Shown one piece after another: positions 33,873 to 43,670 of a stretch of 47,943 nucleotides of DNA; positions within the stretch are counted from its first letter, which is position 1, and each line of letters begins with the position of its first letter. The stretch covers positions 1-47,943 of the forward strand of contig CANRHC010000004.1 of the NCBI GenBank assembly GCA_947630305.1, given 5' to 3'. This DNA comes from an uncultured Bacilli bacterium (GTDB lineage: Bacteria; Bacillota_I; Bacilli_A; RF39; UBA660). The notes beneath the pieces were generated by a model. The model had not been told where the DNA came from, did no database searches, and was given only the letters and a program-made list of their open reading frames with translations. The translations under genes were made by a program, and so were the position numbers.

Positions 33873-34224
33873 ATATTACAATTGTAATCCTTTAAAACGG
33901 ATAACAGGAGATTGTGTTATTAGAGCTACATCTAAAGGGCTTGACATATCATGGGAAGAAGCTAACAGGTTGTTGTATAACAATTCTTTAGAGCTTTGTC
34001 ATGAAATGAGTTGTGTTGGAAATTATGGAAACTTATTTGAATATAAGCTTAATTTAAAGCCGATTGAGTTTCATGGTACAATTAAAGAATTTATAAAAGA
34101 AAATCCAATAGGTAAGTACATCATTAGAATTAAAGGGCACTTAACGTGTTTAGAAGATGGAACGATATATGATATATGGGATTGTACTGACAAAGAAGTT
34201 AGCTTAATATGGAGGGTTAGATAA
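33859..34224 (+). CDS. Papain-like cysteine peptidase-type protein
   Basis: A 121-residue protein with the layout of small phage papain-like or C39-like peptidases: a nucleophile motif RITGDCVIRATSKGL (Cys near residue 19), a helix ISWEEANRLLYNNS, and a His strand YIIRIKGHLTCLEDGTIYDIWDC supplying the His and a following Asp/Asn-like acidic residue near 100-105. Such proteins may process virion or host proteins; one cannot exclude a lysis role. ATG at 33859 is chosen, with a GTG 12 bases earlier possible. The stop lies inside the terminator stem. Confidence 0.7.
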   Translation: MECYKYYNCNPLKRITGDCVIRATSKGLDISWEEANRLLYNNSLELCHEMSCVGNYGNLFEYKLNLKPIEFHGTIKEFIKENPIGKYIIRIKGHLTCLEDGTIYDIWDCTDKEVSLIWRVR

Positions 34225-34249
34225 AAAAAATAATATCTAACCCTTTTTT
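34214..34249 (+). terminator. Terminator overlapping the peptidase-like gene end
   Basis: GGGTTAGATA (34214-34223) pairs with TATCTAACCC (34234-34243) followed by six Ts (34244-34249). The left arm includes the last codons and stop of the preceding gene. Confidence 0.9.
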
Positions 34250-34251
34250 AC

Positions 34252-34279
34252 TTGACAAAAAGCATAGTAAAGATATAAA
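34252..34279 (+). promoter_or_regulatory. Promoter of the membrane/internal-protein operon
   Basis: TTGACA (34252-34257) and TATAAA (34274-34279) with a 16-base spacer lie immediately after a terminator. Transcription from here would cover 34391-43114. Operator-like words follow the expected start point. Confidence 0.72.
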
Positions 34280-34288
34280 ATTTAAGTA

Positions 34289-34357
34289 GATTTTAAATCG
34301 ATTTTATGATTTTAAATCACTCAAATTGGGCGTAATTTTACGCTACAATTGATTTTA
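34289..34357. promoter_or_regulatory. Operator-like cluster downstream of the promoter
   Basis: Two copies of GATTTTAAATC (34289-34299 and 34308-34318), 19 bases apart, are followed by the inverted repeat GCGTAA-TT-TTACGC (34330-34343) and CTACAATTGATTTTAAA (34343-34357). The first word is shared with 15844 and 43757, the last with two sites at 43.67-43.74 kb. Confidence 0.6.
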
Positions 34358-34390
34358 AAAAAAAGTTAGAGTAATTTATAGGAGGAAGAA

Positions 34391-34939
34391 ATGAAGAAAA
34401 TTATGGTGCTTTTTTTAGTTGTAGTATTTTTGGTAACTTCATCAAAAATGATTAATGTTTATGCTGAGGAAAATGAAATAATAGAGGATGAAATTGTAGA
34501 AGAAGAGCCAAAGAAAGGATATTTAGAGACAAATTGGCAAACAATCTTATCATCATTCTTAGGTACTTCAGGAGGAATGGCATTACTATTTTTCATAATC
34601 TCAAAGATTTTTAAAAGGTTAAGTTCAACATCTAAAGATAGTGATTCAAATGTGAAATTTATCGAAAAGCTAGCAAGTGAGTTAAAAGTTGAAAAGGAAA
34701 CAATTGAAGCTTTAAAAGCTCAATGTGATGAATTGATAAACAAGCTAGAGAGTGAAGCAAACGAAGTATTTGGAACTTTGAAAGAAGAATTAATTCAATA
34801 CAGAGGCAATCTTCAAAAGAGAACTGATTTAGTGCTTGATATTTTAAAGATTGCTTACTTGAATGAAAAGTCAACTATTGAAAGTGGAATAGCTTTAGAA
34901 ATTGATAAGAGGATAAAAGAGTATGAAGAAAAAGAATAA
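34391..34939 (+). CDS. Exported membrane protein with coiled-coil domain
   Basis: A 182-residue protein. The N-terminus is a signal peptide (MKKIMVLFLVVVFLVTSSKM, likely cleaved after VYA near residue 25). An acidic linker, a second hydrophobic segment (GTSGGMALLFFIISKIF, about 58-75) and a long coiled coil (90-180) follow. It has AGGAGG before the ATG. As first gene after a late promoter, followed by two polytopic membrane proteins, it may act in lysis (spanin- or holin-related) or in membrane interaction; no lysis motif is present. Confidence 0.72.
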   Translation: MKKIMVLFLVVVFLVTSSKMINVYAEENEIIEDEIVEEEPKKGYLETNWQTILSSFLGTSGGMALLFFIISKIFKRLSSTSKDSDSNVKFIEKLASELKVEKETIEALKAQCDELINKLESEANEVFGTLKEELIQYRGNLQKRTDLVLDILKIAYLNEKSTIESGIALEIDKRIKEYEEKE

Positions 34940-35384
34940 AAACAAAACTCATTACTTAAGAAATTATGTTATCTTTTGCATTTTAAGAACAATTGTGTTA
35001 TTAACTCCACTTTCTGTGTTTTTTGCTTTAAGATTTAACATATACTTTGGCAATAAACAGACATGTATAAGTAATGCACTAGGATTAATTTTATTGTTAA
35101 CTTTTATAATTTTAGTAGTTACTTCACAAACTAACTTTTTAAAAGGATTAAGATGTTTTTTTATTGTTTCAATCATTTTTACTCTCTTAAGTTCAATTAT
35201 AGATGATATTGTTTATTTGTCTTGGCTTTCTTTTGGCAGTGCAGTGATGGGAAAATTCATGAATGTATTTGTTACTAGATATAAGCTATTAAAGGATACT
35301 GAGTTGGTAACCAAAGCTAAGATGAAAGTCATAAATGCGACAAAAGAGCAAGAGTTAGAAGAAGAGTTAAATATTAGAGGTTAA
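34923..35384 (+). CDS. Polytopic membrane protein, holin candidate
   Basis: A 153-residue protein with about four hydrophobic segments (NYVIFCILRTIVLLTPLSVFF; LGLILLLTFIILVVTS; CFFIVSIIFTLLSSII; a weaker one near 105-120), a basic start and a charged C-terminus (ATKEQELEEELNIRG). Size and multiple membrane spans would suit a holin, but no family is recognised. It overlaps the previous gene by 17 bases. Confidence 0.65.
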   Translation: MKKKNKNKTHYLRNYVIFCILRTIVLLTPLSVFFALRFNIYFGNKQTCISNALGLILLLTFIILVVTSQTNFLKGLRCFFIVSIIFTLLSSIIDDIVYLSWLSFGSAVMGKFMNVFVTRYKLLKDTELVTKAKMKVINATKEQELEEELNIRG

Positions 35385-35389
35385 AGCAA

Positions 35390-36346
35390 ATGATGGAACA
35401 AGAAGATAAGATAATTAGTATTCAAAACAAAATATCTACCTTTGCAAAAAACTATTTATGGGTAACATTGGAAATACTTTTATGCGTTTGCTATTGTGCT
35501 TATGGAATTTTCACATTAAAGCCATCTAATGAAAGTATTTTAGTTGTTTTAGCAAATTGTATGTTTTCATTGACAATTGGAACTGCTATCAAGTTTTTGT
35601 CAACATCTCAGGGAATTATGAGTGGTGAAAATAGTAAAATTTATTTAGCTGTTTTAACTGAGTATAATAAAAAGGCTAAATCACTTGATGGTAAGAATGA
35701 TAAGTTAGAATATTATGTTTATTATAAAAACACTAATAGACTGATGTTAAAGCGTAAAATGCTTCTTGAAAGTAAAAAAGTTTTAAATATAACTTATGAG
35801 GAATATTTAAAAGGCGTTGACTTTTCAAGATTTACAGATAAAAAAATGCGTAAAGAGGCTAAAAAATTAATAAAAAAGGTTGATAGAACAACAATTAAAT
35901 CAATAACGGTCACTATGATTAATTCGCCAACTTTCAAAGAAAAGTTTTCAGATGATAGCGAAATACTAACTATTAATACTAAAAAGTACACATCAAAAAC
36001 AATGGCAAAATCTATTGTGTCAACTTTATTAATTGGTATTATACCTGCTTATTTCATTCCTTACTTAAAGGATGGAATAGATGTTGGAAAGATAATTATA
36101 ACCGCTCTAACAATAATTTTATATTTAGTTTTAGCAATCGTACAATACATAAATGGATATAATTTTGTGGTTAATAGCATGAGAGCTAAAATTCTATTAA
36201 TCATGAATTACATTGATGAATTTGTATTAATATGTGAAAATAATCCTGAATTATTAGGAATTAAAGAGAAAGAAGAAACTATAAAGGAGGAAAAAATATG
36301 GCTACCACAAATAGTCTTGTCAGAGAATATCAACAACAAGGAGTGA
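35390..36346 (+). CDS. Membrane protein with cytoplasmic domain, 318 aa
   Basis: Two pairs of transmembrane segments (about residues 16-37 and 48-68; 205-230 and 232-255) bracket a basic, helical soluble region of about 130 residues (KKMRKEAKKLIKKVDRTT). The function is unknown. Its 3' end overlaps the next gene by 49 bases, unusually long for this genome, so the two are tightly coupled. Confidence 0.65.
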   Translation: MMEQEDKIISIQNKISTFAKNYLWVTLEILLCVCYCAYGIFTLKPSNESILVVLANCMFSLTIGTAIKFLSTSQGIMSGENSKIYLAVLTEYNKKAKSLDGKNDKLEYYVYYKNTNRLMLKRKMLLESKKVLNITYEEYLKGVDFSRFTDKKMRKEAKKLIKKVDRTTIKSITVTMINSPTFKEKFSDDSEILTINTKKYTSKTMAKSIVSTLLIGIIPAYFIPYLKDGIDVGKIIITALTIILYLVLAIVQYINGYNFVVNSMRAKILLIMNYIDEFVLICENNPELLGIKEKEETIKEEKIWLPQIVLSENINNKE

Positions 36347-37395
36347 ATAAAAAGAACGCTCAACAAAACTATGGAGCAATGGGCTATTTTAACAATCAAG
36401 CTCAATTAGCTCAACAAAATTCTTTGAATGCTTTAAATGCAAAATATAGTCAACCATCAACAAATTATGTTTCACAACTATATCAACAACAAGCAAACTT
36501 AGCAAATTCATATGCTAGCCAAGCTCAACAATTTCAAAACAATTACAAAGCAAATCAACAATTACAAGATTTATATAGGCAAGAAGCTTTAAAGTATATA
36601 CCAACTGAACTTGCAGTACAAGGGCAAGCAGGAAGTGGTGTAAGTGAATCAACTATGGCAGGGATAAATAATGCCTATGCAAAAAATTTAAATCTAAATA
36701 ACATTCAATATCAACAAGGACTAAGAGATTTATATCAAAACTACCAAGCTGATAAAACAAACATTGATAACTCAATTTTAAACGCTCAAGAAGATGAAAA
36801 CACTAAATTGCTAAACTTAATGAACCAAGCAAATAGCGTGGATCAATTGACACAACTATATCAAAACTTGAATAGAAATGACAATTACACTAATCAATTA
36901 TATGAAACTTTGAAAAATGATTTAGCTTACAAAGAATATGGTGAATTATTATCAAGTGCAACAACTCAGGAAGAACTTGACAATCTAACAAAGAGATATG
37001 GCAATTATAACTATTCACCAGTGCAACAAAACTACTTAGACCAAGTTAGAAGAAACGCTCAAGAAGTAGCAGATGCAAATTATGTTTTAAATAATTATTC
37101 GAAATATGGAGTTACTACTGATAGTAAAGTCCTTGATGTTACAACTGCAACTGCAAGTGACTTGAAAGATGGAGCAACTGGTAATTCAACAGGTAAACAA
37201 TATAAACATGTAGCTGAAAGACTAGAAAAAGCTAAAAATGGTGAATATCAAAACGGACAAATCATCGACTTTAACTATGGTGTAGGTAAAAATTATTACA
37301 TGTACTATAATGGAAAATTATATAAATTATCTAATAATGATTTTACAAAAGCAAGTTATAAGGACTGGGTAAAACAAAATGCCAACAAACAATAA
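36298..37395 (+). CDS. Gln/Asn-rich putative internal virion protein
   Basis: A 365-residue helical protein rich in Gln, Asn, Ala and Tyr (NNQAQLAQQNSLNALNAKYS; YQQQANLANSYASQAQQF). This composition is typical of ejection or internal core proteins in podoviruses, which line the DNA channel. A C-terminal beta segment (IDFNYGVGKNYYMYYNGKLYKL) follows. The ribosome site is AAAGGAGG. It overlaps the giant protein gene by 17 bases, supporting a joint role. Confidence 0.7.
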   Translation: MATTNSLVREYQQQGVNKKNAQQNYGAMGYFNNQAQLAQQNSLNALNAKYSQPSTNYVSQLYQQQANLANSYASQAQQFQNNYKANQQLQDLYRQEALKYIPTELAVQGQAGSGVSESTMAGINNAYAKNLNLNNIQYQQGLRDLYQNYQADKTNIDNSILNAQEDENTKLLNLMNQANSVDQLTQLYQNLNRNDNYTNQLYETLKNDLAYKEYGELLSSATTQEELDNLTKRYGNYNYSPVQQNYLDQVRRNAQEVADANYVLNNYSKYGVTTDSKVLDVTTATASDLKDGATGNSTGKQYKHVAERLEKAKNGEYQNGQIIDFNYGVGKNYYMYYNGKLYKLSNNDFTKASYKDWVKQNANKQ

Positions 37396-40300
37396 TAATA
37401 AAACTATTGGAAGCATGTTAGGTTATTCAGCTGCTGATTTAGCTCAACCAAAAAAGATAAAAACAATTGATGAAATTCAAAATCAAAAAAATTTGATTAA
37501 TAATCAATACTTAAAAACTCCTGAAACCATCGACACATCAGAAGTTAGAAAAGAATACACTAAAAAGGAAAATCCTAATACTCTAAAAAGAATTTGGAAT
37601 ACTATTAACGACATTCCAGCAAGTGTAAGTTATGGAGCATTAAAAGGGCTTGAGGGTATTGTAGATTTGGTAGCTAGTGTTGCAGGTGGTATAGGTGGCA
37701 TGTTTGGAGCAGATAAGTTTAAAGAAAATGTATCTAATTTTGTTTCTAAAGATTATGCTAAAAAAATTGAAGATAAAATCACAAAAGTAAACACTTTTGG
37801 TTCAACGGATTCTTTTGATGAGCTTTACGAAACATCTTATATAAATGATGCTCCAAAATGGTTTGGGAAGATTGTTAGAGAAGTTCCACAAGCAATAGGT
37901 CAAATGACACCAGCAATTGCTACTTCTATTGCTACAGGAGGTACATCACTTGTTACTACAGCAGGGCAACAAGCAGCAACTTGGGCTCCAAATGTATTGA
38001 GTAATGCAACATTCTTTGCAACGGCTGCTGGTAATTCAATGGAACAAGCTTTAAATGAGGGAGCAACTTTAGATGATGCTACAAGCTATGGTTTGGCAAG
38101 TGGGCTTTTGGAAACTGCCGTAGAACAAATTAGTGGTGGAATTGGTGGTATTGGTAGTGGCCTTTTTGAAAAAGCTTTACCTAATGTTGCTGCTAAAATA
38201 GCAAGTAAACCATTATTTAAGATTGCAACGACTTTCTTGGGTGAGGGATTAGAAGAAGTTGCTAGTGAATTAATAGACCCTTACTTAAAACGAATGACTT
38301 ACGATGAAGATGCTCCATTAGCCACATTTGAAGATTGCTTTAATAGTTTTGTGACTGGTGGACTTGCTGGTGTAATTATGGGGAGCTTTAGCTTTGTAGA
38401 AGCTAGAAGAGAAGAAAAGATTATGTCGATGTTTGAATCGTACGATGAAGCAATGAAAATAAACGACCAAATAGTAGAAGCAATGGAAAACAAAGAATAC
38501 GAAAAAGCTGATAAACTTACTAAACAAAGCTTAAAACTTTTTGATAAATTTGAAAACACATTGAAATCTTTAAATGTAAACATTAATTCTGCTAAAGTAG
38601 TCAATAATTCAGGAAAAAATCAATCAAATACTATTGACAATAACTCAAACATGACTTATAATGAAAGTGAAGTTAGAAATGAAAATGGAGAGGTAAATAG
38701 AAATGGAATTACAGATGGATTTAGAAAACTTCAAGAAGAAAGTAGAAGAATCACTAGTGAAGAACAACAATTGTTCAACAGCGGAAGCCAAAGAATTGAT
38801 GAAGATTTACGAAACAGACTTTCAGGAATTTTTACAAATGAAATTAACTCCCGAAGAAACATCAATGGGAATGGCAATGCACCTGTTATAAGTAGTGAAA
38901 ATTTCCAAGTTAGCAATGTAGATGGAAATTTATTCCATGATATCTTTGAAATAAACAAAAAATATTTAAAATATGGTGAATTGGTAGATTTACATGACAA
39001 TTATGATGATGCAAACTGCTATTTAAGTGAAGATGGTTTAAGTGGCTTTGCTATTACTAAAAATGGAGATTTAATTTCAGTATTTAATTTAAGTGATAAA
39101 AGAGGCTTTTTGAAATCAATCTCTGAATTTGTAAAAAATAATGCTAAAACTTTAGATTGTTATATGAGTGAAAATCAACCATTAAATTCAATGTATGAAA
39201 AGTTTTTTGGTTTTAAAACAGCATCTATTATGGATTATAACATGGATTTTGACCACGATGACATTGCTAAAAATCATAATATGCCTCAAGTTGCTTTTAT
39301 GGTAAATACTAATCAAGATGTTATTACTAAACAATTTAATAAAGACCAATATGATGAGGCAGTAAATTACAGACAAAGTTATTTACAAAATAATACAAAT
39401 CAAAAGAAGAAAACAAAAAATACTACTAACAATCAAGCAAGCTTAACAGCTACTAATACTAATACAGCAACTGCTACGCTTAATACTCAAACTAATACTA
39501 ACACTAATACAAATCAAAATGTTAACAATGTTAACAATGTTAACAATCAACAACAAAACAATCAAAAGCAAACCAAGAAGAAGAATACTAAACAACAACA
39601 AAACGTAAATAATAATCAAAACAATAACAACAATGTTAATAATAACCAAAATACTAATACTTCAACTGACTATGTTACCGATTATAACGATACAATTAAA
39701 AAACGTGGTGAGTTAAGAAAAGTAGACACAAAACGTATCCTTGATAAGATTATCACTGATATTGAAACTAATGGTAAATTGACCGTTAAGGGTGGAGAAA
39801 AAGTCTTTTATAATGTCTTACACTCTAAATTTAATAATCAAACTGCTATTAAATCAACGGTCTCTAGAGAAGTTGCTGATTATATTTATGGCTATGTTGC
39901 TGCTAAAAATGGTACTACACTTTCGGGAAATCAAAAAACGCAATTGATTCAAGATATTCAAAGTGTTGTTGAAGAAGTTTATAACCAAAATGGTAACAAC
40001 ATTAGTGAAAATGCTTTGGGTAAAATCGTAAATCAAACTGAGAAAAATTTCAACAATCTAGTCAAAACAAGTTCTAAGATTGTAAATCAAATTAAGGAAG
40101 TTAATGATTTCTATAGTAGAGAAAAGTTAACTGATTCTCTAGGAGCAGAAGAAATAAGCAACGAAGTTAATGCGGCTTTAAAAGGTATTGTCGGCTCTAA
40201 CATTGATAAAAACAATATTAGAAATTCAAAAACAAGAGAAGCATTTATTACTTTTGCCGACCAAGTCTTTAATCCATCTAATCCTTTGCTTGCTCCTTTT

Positions 40301-43114
40301 ATCACTCCTCAAGTTCAAGCTGATATCAATTATCTTAAAGCTAATCAAGGAAGTAATGCTTTACTTTCGATAGAAGAATTAAAATCAATTAGTAACATCT
40401 TATCAAGTTTAATCAAACTTACTAAGCAAAATGGTATTAATGAAATCACTCTAACAAACGGCTCAAAAGCAAAAATCGATGACTTAGCAGCTAGTGGAGT
40501 TACTAGAGTTAGTAAAATTAAAAATAAAATTAAAAGTATTTTTAATTCCATAAAAAGCTTTGGAAGAGAAATTATTAAACCTAGATTGCTTTTTAATCAA
40601 TTAGATGGAACTGTCAGTGGAGAAGCTGATGGTATGTTTACTAATATGCTTTATAATGAAATGGATAATGCTAATACCGAATATCTTACTTATACATATT
40701 CCTTATTAGACCCATTCGAAGACTTTATGAAGCAAAATAAAAACTATGACAAGAAATTACAAAATGAAAATGTCACAATAAAAACATCTCAAGGAGATAT
40801 AACGGTCGCTAAAGGTACTGCCATATATATTTATGAACTTTCTAAAAGAGACCAAGCTAGAGGACATTTTATGACTGAATTCCTTGATGGTAGAGAAACA
40901 AAAAAACCTCAAGGACTTACCATCATGGATAAAGGAGATAAAGCTTTGTATCGTAACATCGTAATGAGTGATAGTGATATTCAAGAGCTTTATAAATCTT
41001 TTGATCAAGAAGATAAATCTTTTATTAAACTAACTGAAAAATTCTTTAACGAAGATGCATCGGCAATTAAAAAAGAGGGAGATATGAAGTATTTAGGATA
41101 TGAAGATATCTTAGATGACTTTTATATTCCAATCATTAGTGATTCATCTTATAGATTTTATTTCTATGGTGATGAACAAAAAACTCGCTCAATTGAATCA
41201 ATCTTTGGTGCATATTTCAACAAACCAACAATTAAAAACGCTAATAGCCCAATTTCCGTTAATAATATCATGAATGTTATTAATAGACATGCGGAAACGG
41301 TCTCTAAATATGCCGCTTTTATCGTTCCAGTTACTAATATTCGTAAAGTCTTTAATAGAAAAGTTGTAACTAATGGTGACTTTAAAACTAATATTTCAAT
41401 GGAAATGGATAAAAAGTGGGGTCAGGGTAAGTTTGAAAAGTATGTAAATGACTATATCTTAGATGCTATATCTCTTAATGTCTCTCAAGGAGCTGATAAG
41501 ATTTATGACAACATGAGAAGTCTTTATGCATCTGCTAAACTTGGTTTAAACTTTAAGTCAGTTGCTTATCAATGGACCGTAATTCTTGAAAGCTTGCCAG
41601 AAATTGGTGGGTCGAATATTCTTCAAGGAATGAAACTTAGAGCAAATCGTGAAGCTTTATTTAGATATTCACCATATCTAAGAAATAGAATGCAAAATTC
41701 AACAATCGTTATGGCAGAATCTACTACAAAAAATAAAGTAAATGGAGTTAGACAAAAGATGGTTGCCTTAACTCAAGCTGCCGATAATGCAACTATTGAC
41801 TGGATTTATAAATCTTTTCAAGTTAAAGTTGAAAAAGAAAAAGGCTTCAAAATAGGTACGGAACAAAACCTAGAAGAAGCCGCTAAATTAACCGAAAGAA
41901 ATGTTAAAAATAAACAAGGATTTAATAGCTTAGAAAGAGTTGGAATTGCTAGATCAAACAATGGCTTAATTAAGGCTTTAAACATGTTTAGAGCTCAAAC
42001 TCAAGCATCTTTTAATAACATTATTCAAGCTCCTTTAGAAATTGTCACTTTGAGGGAAAGACTTAAGGAATATAACCAAAACTTGGCTCAAGCAACTACT
42101 CAAGCAGAAAAAAATCAAATTTTGTCAAAAATTGACTTGACAAAAAAACAAATCAATAGTAAAATCAAAGCTGGCATCAAGAGCTTTAGTTCGTTCGCTC
42201 TTTCAAATTTAGCTCTCGTTAGTATAGCCACTTTCTTTAGATGGTTACTTGGTAAACTTAAAGATAAGGATGAAGTAGAGATATTGAAAGAAGTAGGAAG
42301 TAATTGGATGGAAAATGTTGTCGACTTGATTCCAGTGTTTGGTCAATTTGTTAATAACGCTTCTCAAGGGTATGATACGAAAGAACCAGTCCTTACAATG
42401 GTGGGTGAAGCTGCTAATTCTTTCTACAACCTTTTAAGCAATCCATCAGCCGATAATTTAAAGACAGCACTCCGAATGTCTGGGGAAGCTACTGGATTCC
42501 CTGTAAATAATTTTATCGATTATTCCACATTGGCAATCAATACTTTCAGTCCAAGCACCGCCTATAAATACAATTCTCTTTTCTATAGCACATCCTACTC
42601 TAAGCATATCCAAAACTTAGAAGATGCCCTTGAAAAAAATCAATCATCTAGAGCAGATGCTATTCTTCAAATCGTTTTAAACGATATCACCTCAAAATCT
42701 ACTCAAGCTATACGAAACGAAGAACTAAGACTTCTTAAGCTTGGTTATTCTTCAGTCTTGCCAAAAAGAGCTCCATCAGATGATTCTGTAGACAAAGATA
42801 AATTCAAAAAAGCTTACTCCGAAGTTAACTCTTATCTTGATAACATGGTAAATCAATCCTACTACAAACAACTTACCGATGAAAACAAGGCTAAGGCTAT
42901 TAAACGCCTTTATAGTGCTTTCTATGAGTACGCTAGACAATCCACCGACAAATCTTTTGTCTCAAACAACAAATACCTACTTAACAAGAATGTCATACCT
43001 ATTAATCAATTCATTGTGCTGGAACTACTTTTAAAACAACAAGACAAAAACAATAAATCAAGCTTTTTACACTCTTTAGCTATCTCAGATAAGGCAAAAT
43101 CTCTTTTGTCTTAG
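37379..43114 (+). CDS. Giant internal/ejection protein with GNAT-like and low-complexity regions
   Basis: A 1911-residue protein. Residues 80-320 are hydrophobic and Gly/Ala-rich (IVDLVASVAGGIGGMFG near 95; GEGLEEVASELIDPYLKRMTYD, then GGLAGVIMGSF), the kind of segment that inserts in membranes in phage ejection proteins. Residues about 510-640 look like a GNAT-type domain (CYLSEDGLSGFAITKNGDLI, RGFLKSISEFVKN, YEKFFGFKTA). An Asn/Gln/Thr repeat linker spans about 675-766. The remaining 1100 residues are helical, with a hydrophobic segment near 1611 (LALVSIATFFRWLLG). It probably enters the host with DNA. No lysozyme motif was seen. Confidence 0.8.
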   Translation: MPTNNNNKTIGSMLGYSAADLAQPKKIKTIDEIQNQKNLINNQYLKTPETIDTSEVRKEYTKKENPNTLKRIWNTINDIPASVSYGALKGLEGIVDLVASVAGGIGGMFGADKFKENVSNFVSKDYAKKIEDKITKVNTFGSTDSFDELYETSYINDAPKWFGKIVREVPQAIGQMTPAIATSIATGGTSLVTTAGQQAATWAPNVLSNATFFATAAGNSMEQALNEGATLDDATSYGLASGLLETAVEQISGGIGGIGSGLFEKALPNVAAKIASKPLFKIATTFLGEGLEEVASELIDPYLKRMTYDEDAPLATFEDCFNSFVTGGLAGVIMGSFSFVEARREEKIMSMFESYDEAMKINDQIVEAMENKEYEKADKLTKQSLKLFDKFENTLKSLNVNINSAKVVNNSGKNQSNTIDNNSNMTYNESEVRNENGEVNRNGITDGFRKLQEESRRITSEEQQLFNSGSQRIDEDLRNRLSGIFTNEINSRRNINGNGNAPVISSENFQVSNVDGNLFHDIFEINKKYLKYGELVDLHDNYDDANCYLSEDGLSGFAITKNGDLISVFNLSDKRGFLKSISEFVKNNAKTLDCYMSENQPLNSMYEKFFGFKTASIMDYNMDFDHDDIAKNHNMPQVAFMVNTNQDVITKQFNKDQYDEAVNYRQSYLQNNTNQKKKTKNTTNNQASLTATNTNTATATLNTQTNTNTNTNQNVNNVNNVNNQQQNNQKQTKKKNTKQQQNVNNNQNNNNNVNNNQNTNTSTDYVTDYNDTIKKRGELRKVDTKRILDKIITDIETNGKLTVKGGEKVFYNVLHSKFNNQTAIKSTVSREVADYIYGYVAAKNGTTLSGNQKTQLIQDIQSVVEEVYNQNGNNISENALGKIVNQTEKNFNNLVKTSSKIVNQIKEVNDFYSREKLTDSLGAEEISNEVNAALKGIVGSNIDKNNIRNSKTREAFITFADQVFNPSNPLLAPFITPQVQADINYLKANQGSNALLSIEELKSISNILSSLIKLTKQNGINEITLTNGSKAKIDDLAASGVTRVSKIKNKIKSIFNSIKSFGREIIKPRLLFNQLDGTVSGEADGMFTNMLYNEMDNANTEYLTYTYSLLDPFEDFMKQNKNYDKKLQNENVTIKTSQGDITVAKGTAIYIYELSKRDQARGHFMTEFLDGRETKKPQGLTIMDKGDKALYRNIVMSDSDIQELYKSFDQEDKSFIKLTEKFFNEDASAIKKEGDMKYLGYEDILDDFYIPIISDSSYRFYFYGDEQKTRSIESIFGAYFNKPTIKNANSPISVNNIMNVINRHAETVSKYAAFIVPVTNIRKVFNRKVVTNGDFKTNISMEMDKKWGQGKFEKYVNDYILDAISLNVSQGADKIYDNMRSLYASAKLGLNFKSVAYQWTVILESLPEIGGSNILQGMKLRANREALFRYSPYLRNRMQNSTIVMAESTTKNKVNGVRQKMVALTQAADNATIDWIYKSFQVKVEKEKGFKIGTEQNLEEAAKLTERNVKNKQGFNSLERVGIARSNNGLIKALNMFRAQTQASFNNIIQAPLEIVTLRERLKEYNQNLAQATTQAEKNQILSKIDLTKKQINSKIKAGIKSFSSFALSNLALVSIATFFRWLLGKLKDKDEVEILKEVGSNWMENVVDLIPVFGQFVNNASQGYDTKEPVLTMVGEAANSFYNLLSNPSADNLKTALRMSGEATGFPVNNFIDYSTLAINTFSPSTAYKYNSLFYSTSYSKHIQNLEDALEKNQSSRADAILQIVLNDITSKSTQAIRNEELRLLKLGYSSVLPKRAPSDDSVDKDKFKKAYSEVNSYLDNMVNQSYYKQLTDENKAKAIKRLYSAFYEYARQSTDKSFVSNNKYLLNKNVIPINQFIVLELLLKQQDKNNKSSFLHSLAISDKAKSLLS

Positions 43115-43160
43115 AAATACGTTATAAATCTCTCCTATTATTTTTTTCTCTCATCCATTC

Positions 43161-43226
43161 ATGAAAAAAGGGAAAGGAAATCATCTATTCTTTTTTAGGT
43201 GACTCCTCTCCCTCTTTTCATTTTTC
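43161..43226 (+). terminator. Terminator of the last structural operon
   Basis: ATGAAAAAAGGGAAAGGA (43161-43178) pairs with TCCTCTCCCTCTTTTCAT (43204-43221), 16 of 18 positions matched, and Ts follow. It lies between the convergent ends of the giant gene and the leftward membrane gene and can serve both. Confidence 0.65.
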
Positions 43227-43235
43227 TTTACTTGT

Positions 43236-43613
43236 TTATCTCGAAACCGATATTATTCCCATAACGTTAAATGCCATGAAAAGAACTAACACCCCTGCAT
43301 TTATCCCCATTAATACTTTGAAAAATACTCCAATCTCGTAAGTCTCAATAAACACCATCAAAAGAATTATCATTACAACCTCTAACAACGCTTCAACAAA
43401 GCTGTTAACGTAAAATACACCCGCAACAAAACTATCACTTAAAACTCTTACTTTCATCAACAATAACAAAAAACCTCTCGTTACTATATACCCAACTATC
43501 GGAGAACTCACTATCCCACATACTAAACTTGTTATTATCAACCAATCAGGTATGTCCGTCGTTACTCCTAACACTATTACCATCACCGATGCTACAAATA
43601 CTACCAGCCTCAT
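43236..43613 (-). CDS. Leftward four-span membrane protein
   Basis: A 125-residue hydrophobic protein with about four spans (LVVFVASVMVIVLGV; WLIITSLVCGIVSSPIVGYIV; FVEALLEVVMIILLMVFI; MGINAGVLVLFMAFNVMGII) and short loops. AAGGAG lies about 13 bases before the ATG on the minus strand. It is the only leftward gene outside the lysogeny module and sits near the phage end, a usual place for lysogenic-conversion or superinfection-exclusion genes. No such function is shown by sequence. A regulatory region with operator-like words lies upstream. Confidence 0.66.
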   Translation of the reverse strand: MRLVVFVASVMVIVLGVTTDIPDWLIITSLVCGIVSSPIVGYIVTRGFLLLLMKVRVLSDSFVAGVFYVNSFVEALLEVVMIILLMVFIETYEIGVFFKVLMGINAGVLVLFMAFNVMGIISVSR

Positions 43614-43670
43614 AAACCCTCTTTCTCTCCTTTTCTGCCCCCTTTATACAAACTGAACCTCAAATTTAAG

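Noticed and set aside
39400-39680. Short tandem repeats (AATGTTAAC and ACTAATAC units) that could suggest a CRISPR or iteron array
   Set aside because: They lie in frame inside the giant gene and encode an Asn/Gln/Thr linker; no spacer structure.
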